From: Sodalis sp. CWE
Lineage (GTDB): Bacteria; Pseudomonadota; Gammaproteobacteria; Enterobacterales; Enterobacteriaceae
NCBI RefSeq assembly: GCF_019646055.1
Contig: NZ_JAESFE010000001.1
Location: forward strand, 62,001-126,000
Length of the DNA: 64,000 nucleotides
Reading direction: 5' to 3'
The notes beneath the pieces were generated by a model that saw only the letters and a list, made by a program, of their open reading frames with translations, ran no database searches and was not told where the DNA came from. This document shows, piece after piece, positions 22,139 to 34,214 of the stretch (positions within the stretch are counted from its first letter, which is position 1; each line of letters begins with the position of its first letter). Position numbers and translations under genes: made by a program.

Positions 22139-22528
22139 ATGTTAAACTATTGCTTAATGGTTACAGGTCCAGCTTATGGAAATCAACGCTCTAGAAGCGC
22201 ACTGCAATTTTCTCAAACACTTTTAAAGTGCAATCATCGTTTGAGCATGATATTTTTTTATCAGGATGGGGTACTCAATGCTAATAGTTTTAGCACGCTA
22301 GCTAGCGACGAAGTAAACCTTGTGCATGCATGGCAACACTTAGCAAAGCAAAATCAAATAACATTGTATGTTTGTACTACTGCTGCACTCCGTCGTGGAA
22401 TAATTGATTCCACTCATGCATCATTGCTTAAAAAAACTGGAGAAAATCTCCAACCTGGGTTTGAACTAAGTGGGCTAGTTAATTTGGTCCAAATGATTTT
22501 AACATGTGATAGATTCGTTCAATTTTAG
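22139..22528 (+). CDS. tusD: Sulfur-relay protein TusD
   Basis: Subunit of the TusBCD complex that takes persulfide sulfur from TusA and passes it via TusE to MnmA for 2-thiouridine at the tRNA wobble position. From ATG 22139 it has 129 residues (E. coli 128). VTGPAYGNQ and the active-site Cys79 in YVCTTAALRRG are conserved. AGGAG at 22129-22133 gives good spacing to 22139; ATGs at 22124 and 22136 are less likely. tusC and tusB follow closely, and rpsL comes next as in E. coli. Confidence 0.95.
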   Translation: MLNYCLMVTGPAYGNQRSRSALQFSQTLLKCNHRLSMIFFYQDGVLNANSFSTLASDEVNLVHAWQHLAKQNQITLYVCTTAALRRGIIDSTHASLLKKTGENLQPGFELSGLVNLVQMILTCDRFVQF

Positions 22529-22544
22529 TGAATAAACTTTTTTT

Positions 22545-22904
22545 ATGAATCGCATCGCATTTATTTTTACGCATGGTCCGTATAGAGATGAATCTGGAAG
22601 GGAAGGATTAGATTTACTGCTAACAACCGTATCATTATCTGAAGAAGTTGGAATTTTTTTTATTGCTGATGGAGTATTTTTATTGTTACCTCACCAGCAA
22701 CCCTCGCAAATTCTAACGCGAAATTTTATTGTTACCTTCAATATACTTTCTTTTTATGATATAAACGGAATTTATCTTTGTTCTAAATCAGCAGAAGAAC
22801 GGGGATTACATAATCATACTAAATGGATTTTGAATGTTAAACGATTATCACCAAAAAGATGGTATCAAAAATTGACTTTTTATAATACTATATTAACGTT
22901 TTAA
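22545..22904 (+). CDS. tusC: Sulfur-relay protein TusC
   Basis: Second subunit of the TusBCD heterohexamer; it has no known catalytic Cys. The 119 residues equal the E. coli length. The N-terminus RIAFIFTHGPYRDESGREGL, the acidic EEVGIFFIADGVFLLLP and LYLCSKSAEERGL-type sequence near residue 90 match the family. It follows tusD by 16 bp and precedes tusB by 15 bp, so the three are surely one operon. Confidence 0.95.
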   Translation: MNRIAFIFTHGPYRDESGREGLDLLLTTVSLSEEVGIFFIADGVFLLLPHQQPSQILTRNFIVTFNILSFYDINGIYLCSKSAEERGLHNHTKWILNVKRLSPKRWYQKLTFYNTILTF

Positions 22905-22919
22905 TATCAGGAAACGCAT

Positions 22920-23207
22920 GTGCTATATACTCTTACGTCTTCATCTTATTATTGTCATTTAAAAGCTTTGATACGTATTGCATATTTTGGTGATGCTTTA
23001 TTATTATTATCCGATGGTGTTACTGTTGGCATTATTGGTTCGTCGACCGTACGTATAATTTGTTCTTCTCCACTGGAGCTATATGCATTAGAAAATGACG
23101 TTGTAGCTAGAGGCCTTTCAACTTATATTTCACCTAATATTAAAATAATTGACTATGTTGGTTTTGTTAGATTGACTGAAAAACATATACGGCAAATAAG
23201 ATGGTAA
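22920..23207 (+). CDS. tusB: Sulfur-relay protein TusB
   Basis: Smallest TusBCD subunit, 95 residues as in E. coli. It starts with GTG at 22920 (MLYTLTSSS, compared with MLHTLHRSP in E. coli) after a CAGGAAAC site. Conserved pieces are GDALLLLSDGVT, YALENDVVARGL and IIDYVGFVRLT. In E. coli the tus genes directly precede rpsL, and the same is true here with 143 bp between. Confidence 0.94.
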   Translation: MLYTLTSSSYYCHLKALIRIAYFGDALLLLSDGVTVGIIGSSTVRIICSSPLELYALENDVVARGLSTYISPNIKIIDYVGFVRLTEKHIRQIRW

Positions 23208-23350
23208 AAAGTTTTCTTGTGACTTGCTTGACATTTTTTTAAAGTTATTCGTACCATTTTACTGTTACAAATTCTTTTTATGATGCTCCGTTTCAAAAAC
23301 AATACTATGAATAAACTTTCACATGAAATTGATGATCAGGAGTTTTAATT

Positions 23351-23725
23351 TTGACAACAATTAACCAGCTTGTACGTAAACCGCGTGTCTTAAAAGTAAC
23401 GAAAAGTAAAGTCCCAGCACTAGGTTCTTGTCCACAGAAGCGTGGTGTATGCACTCGTGTATATACTACTACCCCAAAAAAGCCAAACTCTTCTTTACGT
23501 AAAGTATGCCGTGTTCGCTTAACAAACGGATTTGAGGTTACTTCTTATATAGGCGGGGAGGGCCATAACCTACAAGAACATTCTGTAATCCTTATTCGAG
23601 GAGGCCGTGTAAAAGACCTTCCTGGCGTACGTTATCATACTGTTCGAGGTGCACTTGACTGCTCTGGAGTTAAAGATCGCAAACAAGGAAGATCCAAATA
23701 CGGCATGAAAAAACCAAAGATCTAG
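23351..23725 (+). CDS. rpsL: 30S ribosomal protein S12 (uS12)
   Basis: Decoding-centre protein of the small subunit. 124 residues as in E. coli, with [19 protein letters not shown] and [17 protein letters not shown] carrying the lysines classically altered in streptomycin resistance, both wild type. The start is TTG, with AGGAG eight bases upstream; no ATG is available at this position. First gene of the str operon. Confidence 0.98.
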   Translation: MTTINQLVRKPRVLKVTKSKVPALGSCPQKRGVCTRVYTTTPKKPNSSLRKVCRVRLTNGFEVTSYIGGEGHNLQEHSVILIRGGRVKDLPGVRYHTVRGALDCSGVKDRKQGRSKYGMKKPKI

Positions 23726-23812
23726 TTATTTTTAGAGCAATTTAATAAGTAAAATAAAACTAGTTATTTGCTTTTTAAGAAAAATTCATTTAATCCTTGA
23801 TCGGAATAAGTT

Positions 23813-24283
23813 ATGTCACGTCGAAAAATAATTAATCAACGTAAAATTCTTCCTGATCCAAAATTTGGATCAAATGTTTTAGCTAAATTTATTAACATTT
23901 TAATGATGAACGGTAAAAAATCTGTTGCCGAAACAATTGTGTATGCAGCATTGGAAATTCTAACTCATAGATCTGGAAAACAACATCTGGAGGCTTTTGA
24001 AACAGCTTTGGATAATGTGCGTCCGACTGTTGAAGTTAAATCACGCCGAGTCGGCGGAGCGACGTATCAAATACCAGTAGAAGTTCGTTCAATACGTCGA
24101 AATACTCTTGCAATGCGTTGGATTATTATTGCTGCGCGTAAGCGCAATGATAAATCTATGGTTATTCGTTTGGCAAACGAACTCTCTGACGCAGCAGAAA
24201 ATAAAGGTGGCGCTGTAAAAAAACGTGAAGAAATTCATCGAATGGCAGATGCCAATAAAGTTTTTGTTCATTATCGTTGGTAA
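23813..24283 (+). CDS. rpsG: 30S ribosomal protein S7 (uS7)
   Basis: Primary assembly protein of the 30S head, contacting mRNA and tRNA at the E site. 156 residues, with [19 protein letters not shown] and [18 protein letters not shown]. In E. coli S7 is the translational repressor of the str operon, acting at the rpsL-rpsG spacer, which is 87 bp here; I cannot confirm the fold. fusA follows 84 bp downstream. Confidence 0.98.
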   Translation: MSRRKIINQRKILPDPKFGSNVLAKFINILMMNGKKSVAETIVYAALEILTHRSGKQHLEAFETALDNVRPTVEVKSRRVGGATYQIPVEVRSIRRNTLAMRWIIIAARKRNDKSMVIRLANELSDAAENKGGAVKKREEIHRMADANKVFVHYRW

Positions 24284-24367
24284 TTGAAAAACAGACGCCT
24301 TTTCTAAAAGAAGAAAATTAATACTTATGTTATAAAATAATTGGTTTTTAACAATTAAAGGACTTAA

Positions 24368-26476
24368 ATGGCTCGTATAACACCTATTACACACTATCGA
24401 AATATTGGAATCAGTGCGCATGTTGATGCAGGAAAAACCACTACAACGGAACGCATTTTGTTTTACACAGGCGTAAACCATAGAATTGGTGAAGTTCATA
24501 ATGGTTCTGCTACTATGGATTGGATGGCACAGGAACAAGAACGTGGAATAACCATTACATCTGCAGCAACCACTTGTTTTTGGGCTGGCATGGCCAAACA
24601 ATTTGATTCGCATCGCATTAACATCATTGACACTCCTGGACATGTTGATTTCACTGTCGAAGTGGAACGATCTATGCGTGTGCTCGATGGAGTCGTAATG
24701 ATTTATTGTGCTGTTGGTGGTGTTCAACCTCAATCTGAGACTGTTTGGCGTCAAGCAAATAAATATAAAATACCGCGAATTGCGTTCGTAAACAAAATGG
24801 ATCGTATTGGAGCAAACTATCTGCGTGTTGTTGAACAATTAAAGACTCGTCTGGCTGCTAACCCAGTTCCAATTCATCTCGCTATTGGTGCAGAAGAAAA
24901 ATTTACTGGAATCATAGATTTAATAAAAATGAAAGCAATTAGTTGGTCTGAAATAGACCAGGGTGTAACTTTTACTTATCAGGAAATTCCTATTGATTTG
25001 ATTGAATTAGCTAAAAAATGGCATCTGCATTTAGTAGAATCAGCAGCAGAATCGTCTGAGGAACTAATGGATAAGTATCTAGAAGGAAAAGAACTTACTC
25101 AAGACGAAATTAAACGTGGTTTACGTCAACGTGTTCTAAAAAATGAAATAGTTCTTGTAACTTGTGGATCTGCCTTTAAAAACAAAGGAGTACAATCAAT
25201 GCTGGATGCGATTATTGAATATCTACCAGCGCCGACTGATGTTGCTGCCATCAAAGGAGTTCTCAGTGATGGAGCTACTAGCATTAAACGTCGATCTAGC
25301 GACGAAGAACCTTTTTCAGCATTAGCTTTTAAGATTGCCAATGATCCATTTGTCGGTAATTTAACTTTTTTTCGTGTTTACTCAGGAGTAATTAACTCTG
25401 GTGATGCTGTCATGAACTCTGTAAAGGATAAACGAGAAAGATTTGGACGAATCGTACAAATGCACGCCAATAAACGTGAAGAGATAAAAGAAGTTTATGC
25501 AGGAGATATTGCTGCAGTGATAGGTTTGAAAGACATAACTACTGGAGATACTCTATGTGATCCATTAGCACCTATTATTCTCGAACGCATGGAATTTCCA
25601 GAACCAGTTATTTCGGTTGCCGTAGAAGCAAAAACAAAAGCTGATCAAGAAAAAATGGGCTCAGCACTTAGTCGTCTAATGCAGGAAGATCCATCTTTTC
25701 GAGTATGGACCGATAAGGAATCAGGGCAAACAATAATTGCCGGTATGGGGGAATTGCATCTTGAAATTATTATTGATCGTATGAATCGTGAATTTGGTGT
25801 AGAAGCTAATATCGGAAAACCACAAGTAGCTTATCGTGAAACTATTCGTGCTACCGTTGAGCATGAAGGAAAATTTATTCGACAATCTGGCGGCCGTGGA
25901 CAATTTGGTCGTGTTTGGTTGCGCATTGAACCAATGGAAGCAAACGGAAAGAGCTATGAATTTTTGAACGAGATAGTTGGTGGTGTCATTCCAAAAGAAT
26001 ATGTACCGGCAGTGGATAAAGGAGTTCAGGAACAAATGAAAAGCGGTGTATTAGCCGGCTATCCAATTGTAAACGTAAGGGTTTCTGCTTTTGATGGTTC
26101 CTATCATGAGGTTGATTCTTCAGAGATTGCATTTAAAATCGCTGGTTCTATAGCCTTTAGAGAAGGATTTATGAAGGCAAAACCAGTTCTATTGGAACCT
26201 ATTATGAAAGTTGAAATTGAAACACCAGAACAATACATGGGTGATGTAATTGGTGATCTTAATCGTCGTCGCGGTGTAATCGATGGAATAGAAGAAAATA
26301 TTTCTAGCAAAAAAATTCGTGCGCAGGTCCCTTTGTCGGAAATGTTTGGATATGCTACCGATTTACGTTTACAAACTCAAGGTCGCGCCTCCTATTCTAT
26401 GGAATTTTTGAAATACAGTGAAACGCCAAAACATATTGCACAAGCCATTATTGAAGCCCGCAGAGCAAATAAATAA
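24368..26476 (+). CDS. fusA: Elongation factor G
   Basis: GTPase for ribosomal translocation and, with RRF, recycling. 702 residues (E. coli 704). G motifs are [12 protein letters not shown] (G1), [11 protein letters not shown] (G2), DTPGHVDFT (G3) and NKMD (G4), followed by the domain II-V sequence through [11 protein letters not shown] and the C-terminal [26 protein letters not shown] precedes the ATG. In E. coli tufA comes next; here the gene is followed by nearly 1 kb with no gene. Confidence 0.98.
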   Translation: MARITPITHYRNIGISAHVDAGKTTTTERILFYTGVNHRIGEVHNGSATMDWMAQEQERGITITSAATTCFWAGMAKQFDSHRINIIDTPGHVDFTVEVERSMRVLDGVVMIYCAVGGVQPQSETVWRQANKYKIPRIAFVNKMDRIGANYLRVVEQLKTRLAANPVPIHLAIGAEEKFTGIIDLIKMKAISWSEIDQGVTFTYQEIPIDLIELAKKWHLHLVESAAESSEELMDKYLEGKELTQDEIKRGLRQRVLKNEIVLVTCGSAFKNKGVQSMLDAIIEYLPAPTDVAAIKGVLSDGATSIKRRSSDEEPFSALAFKIANDPFVGNLTFFRVYSGVINSGDAVMNSVKDKRERFGRIVQMHANKREEIKEVYAGDIAAVIGLKDITTGDTLCDPLAPIILERMEFPEPVISVAVEAKTKADQEKMGSALSRLMQEDPSFRVWTDKESGQTIIAGMGELHLEIIIDRMNREFGVEANIGKPQVAYRETIRATVEHEGKFIRQSGGRGQFGRVWLRIEPMEANGKSYEFLNEIVGGVIPKEYVPAVDKGVQEQMKSGVLAGYPIVNVRVSAFDGSYHEVDSSEIAFKIAGSIAFREGFMKAKPVLLEPIMKVEIETPEQYMGDVIGDLNRRRGVIDGIEENISSKKIRAQVPLSEMFGYATDLRLQTQGRASYSMEFLKYSETPKHIAQAIIEARRANK

Positions 26477-27744
<1,268 letters not shown>

Positions 27745-27860
27745 TTAACAATGCGGATACTATCTCATTTGTTAGTTTTTAAATTGAAGAATAACCAAAT
27801 AATGCAATTTAAAAGCACTAACCTTATTGAGGTTCTATAGAAAATTAGAAGGATTTAAAG

Positions 27861-28511
27861 ATGATAGGTTGTATTGGACGTAAAATAGGAATGACTAGTA
27901 TTCTTACTAAAGAAGGCGTCTTTATTCCTGTCACTATTATTAAAATTGAAAAAAACTACATTACTCAAATTAAAAGTATAGAACAAGACGGATACGATGC
28001 TATTCAAATTACTTTTGGTAATAAAAAAGCAAATCGGTTAACTAAGCCAGAATCCGGACATTTTAAGAAAGCTGGTGTAAACACTGGTTACGGTTTATGG
28101 GAGTTTCGCATAAAAGAAAATAAAGAAAAAAATAAATTTTTTATTGGTCAAAGCATTACTACAGAATTTTTTACTAATATAAAAAAAGTTGATGTTACTG
28201 GCTTATCTAAGGGTAAGGGATTTGCTGGTACTGTAAAACGTTGGAATTTTCAAACTCAGAGTAGTAGTCATGGTAATTCTTTATCCCATCGAGCACCAGG
28301 ATCCATCGGACAAAATCAAACTCCAGGTAAAGTGTTTAAAGGAAAAAAAATGGCAGGTCAGTTGGGTAACGATCAAATAACTATTCAAAACTTGGAAGTA
28401 ATACGTATAGATATAAAAAGAAATCTTTTAATAGTTAAAGGCTCTATTCCAGGAGCAAATAAAGGTAATTTGATTATTAAATCAGCTATTAAAACTAACG
28501 CCTCTAGCTAA
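27861..28511 (+). CDS. rplC: 50S ribosomal protein L3 (uL3)
   Basis: Early-assembly 23S rRNA-binding protein whose loop approaches the peptidyl transferase centre. 216 residues (E. coli 209). The loop [20 protein letters not shown] includes the glutamine that PrmB methylates in E. coli. Several lysine-rich replacements (ENKEKNKFF) reflect the AT bias. AAGGA precedes the ATG. Confidence 0.98.
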   Translation: MIGCIGRKIGMTSILTKEGVFIPVTIIKIEKNYITQIKSIEQDGYDAIQITFGNKKANRLTKPESGHFKKAGVNTGYGLWEFRIKENKEKNKFFIGQSITTEFFTNIKKVDVTGLSKGKGFAGTVKRWNFQTQSSSHGNSLSHRAPGSIGQNQTPGKVFKGKKMAGQLGNDQITIQNLEVIRIDIKRNLLIVKGSIPGANKGNLIIKSAIKTNASS

Positions 28512-28524
28512 AAAGGAGATAAGA

Positions 28525-29130
28525 TTGGAGTTGGTGTTAAGAGATGTAAAAAAAACATTAGAGGTTCCCGAAGCTATTTTTGGATGTAATTTTAATGAAG
28601 CACTAGTTCATCAAATAGTTGTTGCTTATAGAGCGAATGCTCGTCAAGGAACTCATAATCAAAAAACTCGAGCTGAAGTATCAGGTTCTGGAAGGAAACC
28701 GTGGCGTCAAAAGGGAACTGGTCGTGCGCGTGCTGGTAGCTCTAGAAGTCCAATCTGGCGTTCTGGTGGCGTTGCTTTTGCTTCCAAGACCAGCAACTAT
28801 AGCCAAAAAGTAAATAAGAAGATGTATCGCGGTGCTATGAGGAGTATTTTTTCTGAACTTATACGTCAGAATCGATTATTTGTTTTTCAACAATTTTCTA
28901 TTGAACAACCACATACCAGACTTCTAATAAAAAAATTAAAAAATATGGCATTAGAAAATGTGCTTATTATTATTGACAAGCTAGATAAAAATCTTTTTCT
29001 TGCAGCAAGAAATCTCTACAAAGTAAACGTACAAAAAACCTATAATCTTAATCCGATTAGTTTAATTACCTCAGAAAAAGTTATTATAACGGTTGATGCT
29101 GTTAATAAAGTTGAAAGGATGTTAGTATGA
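28525..29130 (+). CDS. rplD: 50S ribosomal protein L4 (uL4)
   Basis: Lines the exit tunnel with its long loop, here [19 protein letters not shown]. In E. coli it also represses its own operon by attenuation and translational control. 201 residues as in E. coli. The start is TTG (MELVLRDV...), with AAGGAG at the normal distance; no ATG fits. The stop overlaps the rplW start (ATGA). Confidence 0.97.
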   Translation: MELVLRDVKKTLEVPEAIFGCNFNEALVHQIVVAYRANARQGTHNQKTRAEVSGSGRKPWRQKGTGRARAGSSRSPIWRSGGVAFASKTSNYSQKVNKKMYRGAMRSIFSELIRQNRLFVFQQFSIEQPHTRLLIKKLKNMALENVLIIIDKLDKNLFLAARNLYKVNVQKTYNLNPISLITSEKVIITVDAVNKVERMLV

Positions 29131-29438
29131 CTAACGTGGAGCGTTTGTTTAAATTATTACTTGCCATATATGTTTCTGAAAAAACCTCTAATTTAATGGA
29201 AAGACGCAACACTGTTACAATTAAGGTCTCTAGAGATGCAAAAAAAGCAGAAATTAAAGTTATTGTGCAAACACTTTTTAATGTCAAAGTTGATAATGTT
29301 CGTACCTTAATTGTAAAGGGAAAAACTAAACGTCGTGGACAGCACATTGGTCATCGAAACAACTGGAAAAAGGCTTATGTCACCTTAAAAAGGGGTGAAG
29401 ATATGAACTTAGTTAATGCAATCAATGAAAGCAAATAA
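29127..29438 (+). CDS. rplW: 50S ribosomal protein L23 (uL23)
   Basis: Sits at the tunnel exit and is the docking site of trigger factor and SRP. The YVSEKTS segment keeps the Glu that contacts trigger factor. 103 residues (E. coli 100) with [15 protein letters not shown] near the end. It overlaps rplD by 4 bp, so translational coupling is likely. Confidence 0.97.
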   Translation: MTNVERLFKLLLAIYVSEKTSNLMERRNTVTIKVSRDAKKAEIKVIVQTLFNVKVDNVRTLIVKGKTKRRGQHIGHRNNWKKAYVTLKRGEDMNLVNAINESK

Positions 29439-29447
29439 GGGGAAAAA

Positions 29448-30269
29448 GTGACGGTAATTAAGTATAAACCAACATCCCCTGGACGGCGCCATGTCATTAA
29501 AGTGGTAAATTTTGACCTTTATAAAGGAAAACCGTATATACCCCTAGTGAAAGCTCTCCATAGATCTGGAGGTCGAAACAATATTGGTCATATTACTACG
29601 CGACATATTGGTGGGGGTCATAAGAAACGTTATCGTTTGATTGATTTTAAACGAGATAAGGATTATATACCAGCGTTGGTAGAGCGTTTAGAATATGACC
29701 CTAATCGTTCTGCTAACATCGCATTAGTATTATACAAAGATGGTGAACGCCGTTACATTTTGGCAACAAAGGATATGAAAATTGGTGAAGAGATTCAATC
29801 TGGCATTAAAGTGAAAATTAAAACAGGAAATTCTTTACCGATACGTAATATTCCAGTTGGTTCTTTTATTCATAATATCGAAATGAAACCTGGTAAAGGT
29901 GGTCAGTTAGCTCGCTCTGCAGGAGCTTATGCCCAAATTGTAGCTCGTGATGGAAATTACGTTACAGTTCGTCTTCGTTCTGGAGAGATACGAAAAATTC
30001 AATCTGCATGTCGTGCGACTTTAGGTGAAGTAGGTAACGCCGAACACATGGCGCGTGCTTTAGGTAAGGCTGGGGCGAACCGTTGGTATGGAGTTCGTCC
30101 TAACGTTCGCGGTACGGCTATGAATCCAGTTGATCATCCACATGGTGGCGGTGAAGGACGTAATTTTGGCAAACATCCAGTAACACCTTGGGGTGTTCAG
30201 ACTAAAGGAAAAAAAACTCGTAACAACATTCGTACTGATAAACTTATTGTTCATCGTCGCAATAAATAG
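29448..30269 (+). CDS. rplB: 50S ribosomal protein L2 (uL2)
   Basis: One of the most conserved large-subunit proteins, needed for subunit joining and peptidyl transfer. 273 residues as in E. coli. The C-terminal signature [18 protein letters not shown] includes the functionally important His (H229 in E. coli). The start is GTG at 29448 with AAGGGGAAAA upstream. A single-base shift would disrupt the family match, so the start is firm. Confidence 0.98.
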   Translation: MTVIKYKPTSPGRRHVIKVVNFDLYKGKPYIPLVKALHRSGGRNNIGHITTRHIGGGHKKRYRLIDFKRDKDYIPALVERLEYDPNRSANIALVLYKDGERRYILATKDMKIGEEIQSGIKVKIKTGNSLPIRNIPVGSFIHNIEMKPGKGGQLARSAGAYAQIVARDGNYVTVRLRSGEIRKIQSACRATLGEVGNAEHMARALGKAGANRWYGVRPNVRGTAMNPVDHPHGGGEGRNFGKHPVTPWGVQTKGKKTRNNIRTDKLIVHRRNK

Positions 30270-30289
30270 CTTTTCACTAAGGAAACTAT

Positions 30290-30568
30290 ATGCCGCGCTC
30301 TCTTAAAAAAGGCCCATTTATTGATTTACATTTGTTAAAAAAAGTAGAGAAGGCGTTAAAAAACAATGATAAAAAACCAATTAAAACTTGGTCTCGTCGT
30401 TCTACAATTTTTCCTAAAATGGTGGGTTTAACTATTGCCGTTCATAATGGTCGTCAGCATATTCCTATTTTTATAGGCGATGAAATGGTTGGTCATAAAT
30501 TAGGTGAATTTGCTCCAACTCGGATTTATCGTGGTCATACGGCTGATAAAAAGGTTAAGAAGAGATAA
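30290..30568 (+). CDS. rpsS: 30S ribosomal protein S19 (uS19)
   Basis: Head protein that contacts A-site tRNA and S13. 92 residues as in E. coli. [20 protein letters not shown] and [16 protein letters not shown] are diagnostic. It is spaced 20 bp after rplB and 5 bp before rplV. Confidence 0.98.
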   Translation: MPRSLKKGPFIDLHLLKKVEKALKNNDKKPIKTWSRRSTIFPKMVGLTIAVHNGRQHIPIFIGDEMVGHKLGEFAPTRIYRGHTADKKVKKR

Positions 30569-30573
30569 GATTC

Positions 30574-30906
30574 ATGGAAACTATTGCTCGTTATCGTTAT
30601 GCTCGTTCTTCTGCTCAAAAGGTTCGTTTAGTAGCTAATTTAATTCGAGGCAAACAGGTTGCAAAAGCTTTAGAAATTCTTACTTATACCAATAAGAAGG
30701 CTGCTTCTTTAGTAAGAAAAGTATTGGAGTCTGCAATCGCCAATGCTGAACATAATGATGGTTCAGACGTTGATAATCTTAAAGTTATGAAAATTTTTAT
30801 TGATGTTGGACCTAGTATGAAGCGAATTATGCCTCGCGCTAAAGGTCGTTCGGATAGAATGTTAAAACGCACTAGTCATATCACCGTAGTTGTTTCTGAT
30901 CATTAA
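30574..30906 (+). CDS. rplV: 50S ribosomal protein L22 (uL22)
   Basis: Tunnel-wall protein whose beta-hairpin narrows the exit tunnel near the macrolide site. 110 residues as in E. coli, with [20 protein letters not shown] and the hairpin [14 protein letters not shown]. It is within the S10 operon, 25 bp before rpsC. Confidence 0.98.
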   Translation: METIARYRYARSSAQKVRLVANLIRGKQVAKALEILTYTNKKAASLVRKVLESAIANAEHNDGSDVDNLKVMKIFIDVGPSMKRIMPRAKGRSDRMLKRTSHITVVVSDH

Positions 30907-30931
30907 CATTCTTTTTAGAGGAAACTTAAAG

Positions 30932-31645
30932 ATGGGTCAAAAAGTACATCCAAACGGAATTCGACTCGGTATTGTAAAATCTTGGAGTTCTACTTGGTAT
31001 GCAAGCAAAAAAGAATTTGCTGACAACCTTAATAGTGATTTCAAAGTTCGGCAATTCTTAAGTAAAGAACTGATAAAGGCTTCAGTTTCTCGTGTGGTGA
31101 TTGAACGTCCAGCTAAAAGCATTCGAGTGACTATTTATAGTGCTCGTCCAGGTATTGTAATTGGTAAAAAAGGAGAAGATGTTGAGAAGCTTCGTAAAGC
31201 CGTAGCAAATATTGCTGGTGTGCCAGCTCAGATTAATATCAGTGAAATTAGGAAGCCAGAACTAGACGCTAAACTTGTTGCTGATAGTATTTCTTCTCAA
31301 CTAGAACGCCGTGTCATGTTTCGGCGAGCTATGAAACGTGCTGTACAAAATGCAATGCGTCTTGGCGCAAAAGGAATTAAAGTTGAAGTTAGTGGTCGTT
31401 TAGGAGGAGCTGAAATAGCGCGAACTGAATGGTATCGTGAGGGTCGTGTTCCGCTTCATACTTTACGTGCAAATATCGACTATAGTAACTCTGAGGCATA
31501 TACCACTTACGGAATCATTGGCACAAAAGTATGGATCTTTAAAGGCGAAGTTTTTGATAAAACAACTGCAACTAAGCAAGGAAATTCAACCTCTTCACCA
31601 AGAAAACAGCAGCGTAAAAAAGTACAAGCAAAAGAGAATCAATAA
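30932..31645 (+). CDS. rpsC: 30S ribosomal protein S3 (uS3)
   Basis: Forms the mRNA entry site with S4 and S5. 237 residues (E. coli 233). The KH domain shows [15 protein letters not shown]; the C-terminal domain has [21 protein letters not shown] use ATG 30932 (MGQKVHPNG), preceded by AGAGGAAACTTAAAG; an upstream in-frame ATG lies inside rplV. The stop overlaps the rplP start by one base. Confidence 0.98.
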   Translation: MGQKVHPNGIRLGIVKSWSSTWYASKKEFADNLNSDFKVRQFLSKELIKASVSRVVIERPAKSIRVTIYSARPGIVIGKKGEDVEKLRKAVANIAGVPAQINISEIRKPELDAKLVADSISSQLERRVMFRRAMKRAVQNAMRLGAKGIKVEVSGRLGGAEIARTEWYREGRVPLHTLRANIDYSNSEAYTTYGIIGTKVWIFKGEVFDKTTATKQGNSTSSPRKQQRKKVQAKENQ

Positions 31646-32058
31646 TGTTACAACCAAAACGTACAAAATTTCGTAAAATGCATAAAGGACGTAATCGCGG
31701 GCTGGCAATAGATTCCCAAATAAACTTTGGTGTTTTTGGTCTAAAAGCTACCAATCGCGGTCGCTTGAGTTCTAGACAAATCGAAGCAGCGCGACGTGCT
31801 ATGACAAGAGCGATTAAAAGACAAGGAAAGATTTGGATCAGAATTTTTCCAGACAAGCCTGTTACTGAAAAACCTCTAGAAGTTCGCATGGGAAAAGGTA
31901 AGGGCAATGTAGAATATTGGGTGGCCTTAGTCCAACCAGGCAGAATTCTATACGAAATGGATGGAGTTTCAGAAGATCTTGCGCGTAAAGCTTTTAAATT
32001 AGCTTCGGCAAAATTACCAATTAAGACTATTTTTATGACTAAAGTGACACCAAATTAA
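31645..32058 (+). CDS. rplP: 50S ribosomal protein L16 (uL16)
   Basis: Late-assembly protein near the A-site tRNA elbow. 137 residues (E. coli 136), with [19 protein letters not shown] and [19 protein letters not shown], the latter containing the arginine region hydroxylated in E. coli. It shares one base with the rpsC stop (TAATG). Confidence 0.98.
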   Translation: MLQPKRTKFRKMHKGRNRGLAIDSQINFGVFGLKATNRGRLSSRQIEAARRAMTRAIKRQGKIWIRIFPDKPVTEKPLEVRMGKGKGNVEYWVALVQPGRILYEMDGVSEDLARKAFKLASAKLPIKTIFMTKVTPN

Positions 32059-32059
32059 A

Positions 32060-32254
32060 ATGAGTAAAACCGAGCTTCGTAAAAAAAAATATCAAGAACT
32101 TAGCATGGAGTTATTTGGTCTGTTGAAAAAACAACTTAATCTTCGTATAAGGGTATCTAGCAATCAATTACAACAAACACACTTGTTAAAACAAACACGT
32201 CGTGAAATTGCTCGTATAAAAACGATATTGACTGAAAAGATCTTATATAAATAA
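32060..32254 (+). CDS. rpmC: 50S ribosomal protein L29 (uL29)
   Basis: Small helical-hairpin protein next to L23 at the tunnel exit. 64 residues (E. coli 63). [20 protein letters not shown] and the final [10 protein letters not shown] match the family, although the N-terminus is more divergent than its neighbours. A run of nine A near codon 8 is a possible slippage site. One base separates it from both rplP and rpsQ. Confidence 0.96.
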   Translation: MSKTELRKKKYQELSMELFGLLKKQLNLRIRVSSNQLQQTHLLKQTRREIARIKTILTEKILYK

Positions 32255-32255
32255 C

Positions 32256-32507
32256 ATGAAAAAAATTCGCATCTTAAGGGGTCGCGTGGTTAGTGATAAA
32301 ATGGAAAAATCAATTGTCGTATCTGTTGAACGTCTTGTGAAACATCCGATTTACGGTAAAGTAATTCGGCGTAGAACCAGACTTCATGCACATGATGAAA
32401 ATAAAAGCAGTACTATCGGCGACATTGTTGAAATAAGCCAATGCAATCCTATTTCTAAAACCAAATCTTGGAAACTAGTTCGTATCATAAAAAATAAAGT
32501 CGTATGA
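32256..32507 (+). CDS. rpsQ: 30S ribosomal protein S17 (uS17)
   Basis: Primary binder of the 16S 5' domain. 83 residues (E. coli 84). [20 protein letters not shown] and the C-terminal [12 protein letters not shown] are characteristic. Last gene of the S10 operon; 134 bp separate it from rplN. Confidence 0.97.
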   Translation: MKKIRILRGRVVSDKMEKSIVVSVERLVKHPIYGKVIRRRTRLHAHDENKSSTIGDIVEISQCNPISKTKSWKLVRIIKNKVV

Positions 32508-32641
32508 ATTACATTTCGATATAATAAGCTAGTTCTCTGCAAGAAAAGATTAATAAAAATTATTGTAGAATCTTAATATATGCTAATATATCCTTTCGTA
32601 GTCATTGAAGGAGTATTTTGCAATGTAAACGGAGTATTTAA
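32508..32641 (+). promoter_or_regulatory. Candidate spc operon promoter region
   Basis: 134 bp spacer between rpsQ and rplN, in the place of the E. coli spc promoter. A weak match is TTGTAG (32563-32568) and TAATAT (32584-32589), 15 bases apart. The sequence alone does not show that it is active. Confidence 0.3.
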
Positions 32642-33013
32642 ATGATACAAGAACGAACTGTATTGACAGTAGCAGATAATTCTGGTGCACGTCATGTAAT
32701 GTGCATTAAGGTTTTAGGTGGTTCGCGCCGCAGATATGCAAAAGTTGGTGATATCATCAAAGTTACCATCAAAGAAGCGATTCCTCGAAGTAAAGTAAAG
32801 AAAGGTGAAGTTTTAAAGGCGGTTGTAGTAAGAACAAAGAAAAGTATTCGTCGCAATGACGGTTCAGCTCTTCGATTTGACAGTAATGCATGTGTATTAC
32901 TTAGTAATAGCAATGAGCAACCAATAGGAACTCGTGTTTTTGGACCTATAACCCGTGAACTTCGGAATGAAAAATTTATGAAGATTATTTCTCTAGCCCC
33001 TGAAGTTTTGTAA
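32642..33013 (+). CDS. rplN: 50S ribosomal protein L14 (uL14)
   Basis: Interface protein that forms a bridge to 16S rRNA and binds L19. 123 residues as in E. coli, with [20 protein letters not shown] and [20 protein letters not shown]. First gene of the spc operon (rplN-rplX-rplE-rpsN-rpsH-rplF-rplR-rpsE-rpmD-rplO-secY-rpmJ), all present in E. coli order. Confidence 0.98.
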   Translation: MIQERTVLTVADNSGARHVMCIKVLGGSRRRYAKVGDIIKVTIKEAIPRSKVKKGEVLKAVVVRTKKSIRRNDGSALRFDSNACVLLSNSNEQPIGTRVFGPITRELRNEKFMKIISLAPEVL

Positions 33014-33023
33014 GGAAGTAATA

Positions 33024-33338
33024 ATGGCATCAAAAATTCGTCTTAATGATGAAATCATTGTGTTAACTGGTAAAGATAAAGGTAAACGCGGAAAAATAAA
33101 AAACATCTTACCAAACGGTAAAGCCATCGTTAATGGGATTAATTTAATTAAAAAACATCAAAAACCACTTCCAGCTGCAAATAAATTAGGTGGCATCTTT
33201 GAAAAAGAAATGGCAATCGAACTTTCTAACGTTGGAATTTTTGATATTTCCACTAACAAAGCTGGAAGAGTGGGCTTTAAAATTGAAAATGGTAAGAAGT
33301 TCCGTATTTTTAAATCTAGTGGAAAAATTATTAAATAA
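33024..33338 (+). CDS. rplX: 50S ribosomal protein L24 (uL24)
   Basis: Assembly initiator at the tunnel exit. 104 residues as in E. coli. The KOW motif reads [20 protein letters not shown]. Eleven bases separate it from rplE. Confidence 0.97.
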   Translation: MASKIRLNDEIIVLTGKDKGKRGKIKNILPNGKAIVNGINLIKKHQKPLPAANKLGGIFEKEMAIELSNVGIFDISTNKAGRVGFKIENGKKFRIFKSSGKIIK

Positions 33339-33349
33339 CAGAGCATCAT

Positions 33350-33892
33350 ATGATAGCAAAATTACATGAATATTATAAAAACAAAGTAATATCTACATTA
33401 ATGAGAGAATTTAGGTATCGCTCTGTTATGCAGGTTCCTCGTATCGAAAAAATTTCACTGAACATGGGAGTGGGTGAAGTAACTTCCGACAAAAAGATCT
33501 TGGATAATGCTGCAACCGATTTAGCTGCAATCTCTGGACAAAAAGCACTTATTACCAAAGCACGCAAATCAGTTGCTAGTTTTAAAATTCGTCAAGGGCA
33601 TCCTATTGGATGCAAGGTAACCCTTCGAAGCAAACGAATGTGGGAGTTTTTTGATCGGTTAATTTTTATTGCTGTACCGCGTATTCGCGATTTTCGAGGA
33701 TTATCTAAAAAATCATTTGATGGACACGGTAATTATAGCATGGGAGTGCGTGAACAAATTATTTTTCCTGAAGTCGATTATGATAAAATCGACCGTATTC
33801 TTGGTATGAATATTACTATTGTAACTACTGCAAAATCTGATCATGAGGGTTATGCATTACTTAACGCGCTTAATTTTCCATTCAGAAAATAA
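33350..33892 (+). CDS. rplE: 50S ribosomal protein L5 (uL5)
   Basis: Binds 5S rRNA with L18 and L25 and touches P-site tRNA. 180 residues (E. coli 179), with [16 protein letters not shown] and [20 protein letters not shown]. In E. coli S8 represses the operon at the rplX-rplE junction; the 11-bp spacer here is too short to judge. Confidence 0.98.
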   Translation: MIAKLHEYYKNKVISTLMREFRYRSVMQVPRIEKISLNMGVGEVTSDKKILDNAATDLAAISGQKALITKARKSVASFKIRQGHPIGCKVTLRSKRMWEFFDRLIFIAVPRIRDFRGLSKKSFDGHGNYSMGVREQIIFPEVDYDKIDRILGMNITIVTTAKSDHEGYALLNALNFPFRK

Positions 33893-33907
33893 AACTTAAG
33901 GTTTCTA

Positions 33908-34213
33908 ATGTCTAAAGAATCTATAAAAGCTCGTGAAATGAAACGAGCAAAACTAATTAAGAAGTTTTTTACTAAGCGAATTCAACTAAAATCTGTCATT
34001 TCTGATTTAAACGCTCCTAATGAAGAGCGTTGGAACGCAATATTAAAACTTCAAACTTTCCCTCGTGATTCTAGCCCTTCCAGAAAAAGAAATCGTTGTC
34101 GACAAACTGGTCGACCTCATGCCTTTTTAAGAAAATTTGGGTTAAGTCGTGCCAAGCTTCGCGAGGCAGCAATGCGTGGAGAGATTCCTGGTTTAAGGAA
34201 GGCTAGCTGGTAA
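33908..34213 (+). CDS. rpsN: 30S ribosomal protein S14 (uS14)
   Basis: 30S head protein of the long, zinc-free type. 101 residues as in E. coli. [20 protein letters not shown] is conserved, with a single Cys and no CxxC pair. The stop is one base before the rpsH start. Confidence 0.97.
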   Translation: MSKESIKAREMKRAKLIKKFFTKRIQLKSVISDLNAPNEERWNAILKLQTFPRDSSPSRKRNRCRQTGRPHAFLRKFGLSRAKLREAAMRGEIPGLRKASW

Positions 34214-34214
34214 A

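Noticed and set aside
24089-24838. 249-codon open frame on the minus strand across rpsG and fusA
   Set aside because: It is antisense to two highly conserved genes, has low-complexity Asn/Ser/Phe-rich sequence and no family match; it is a product of their codon pattern.
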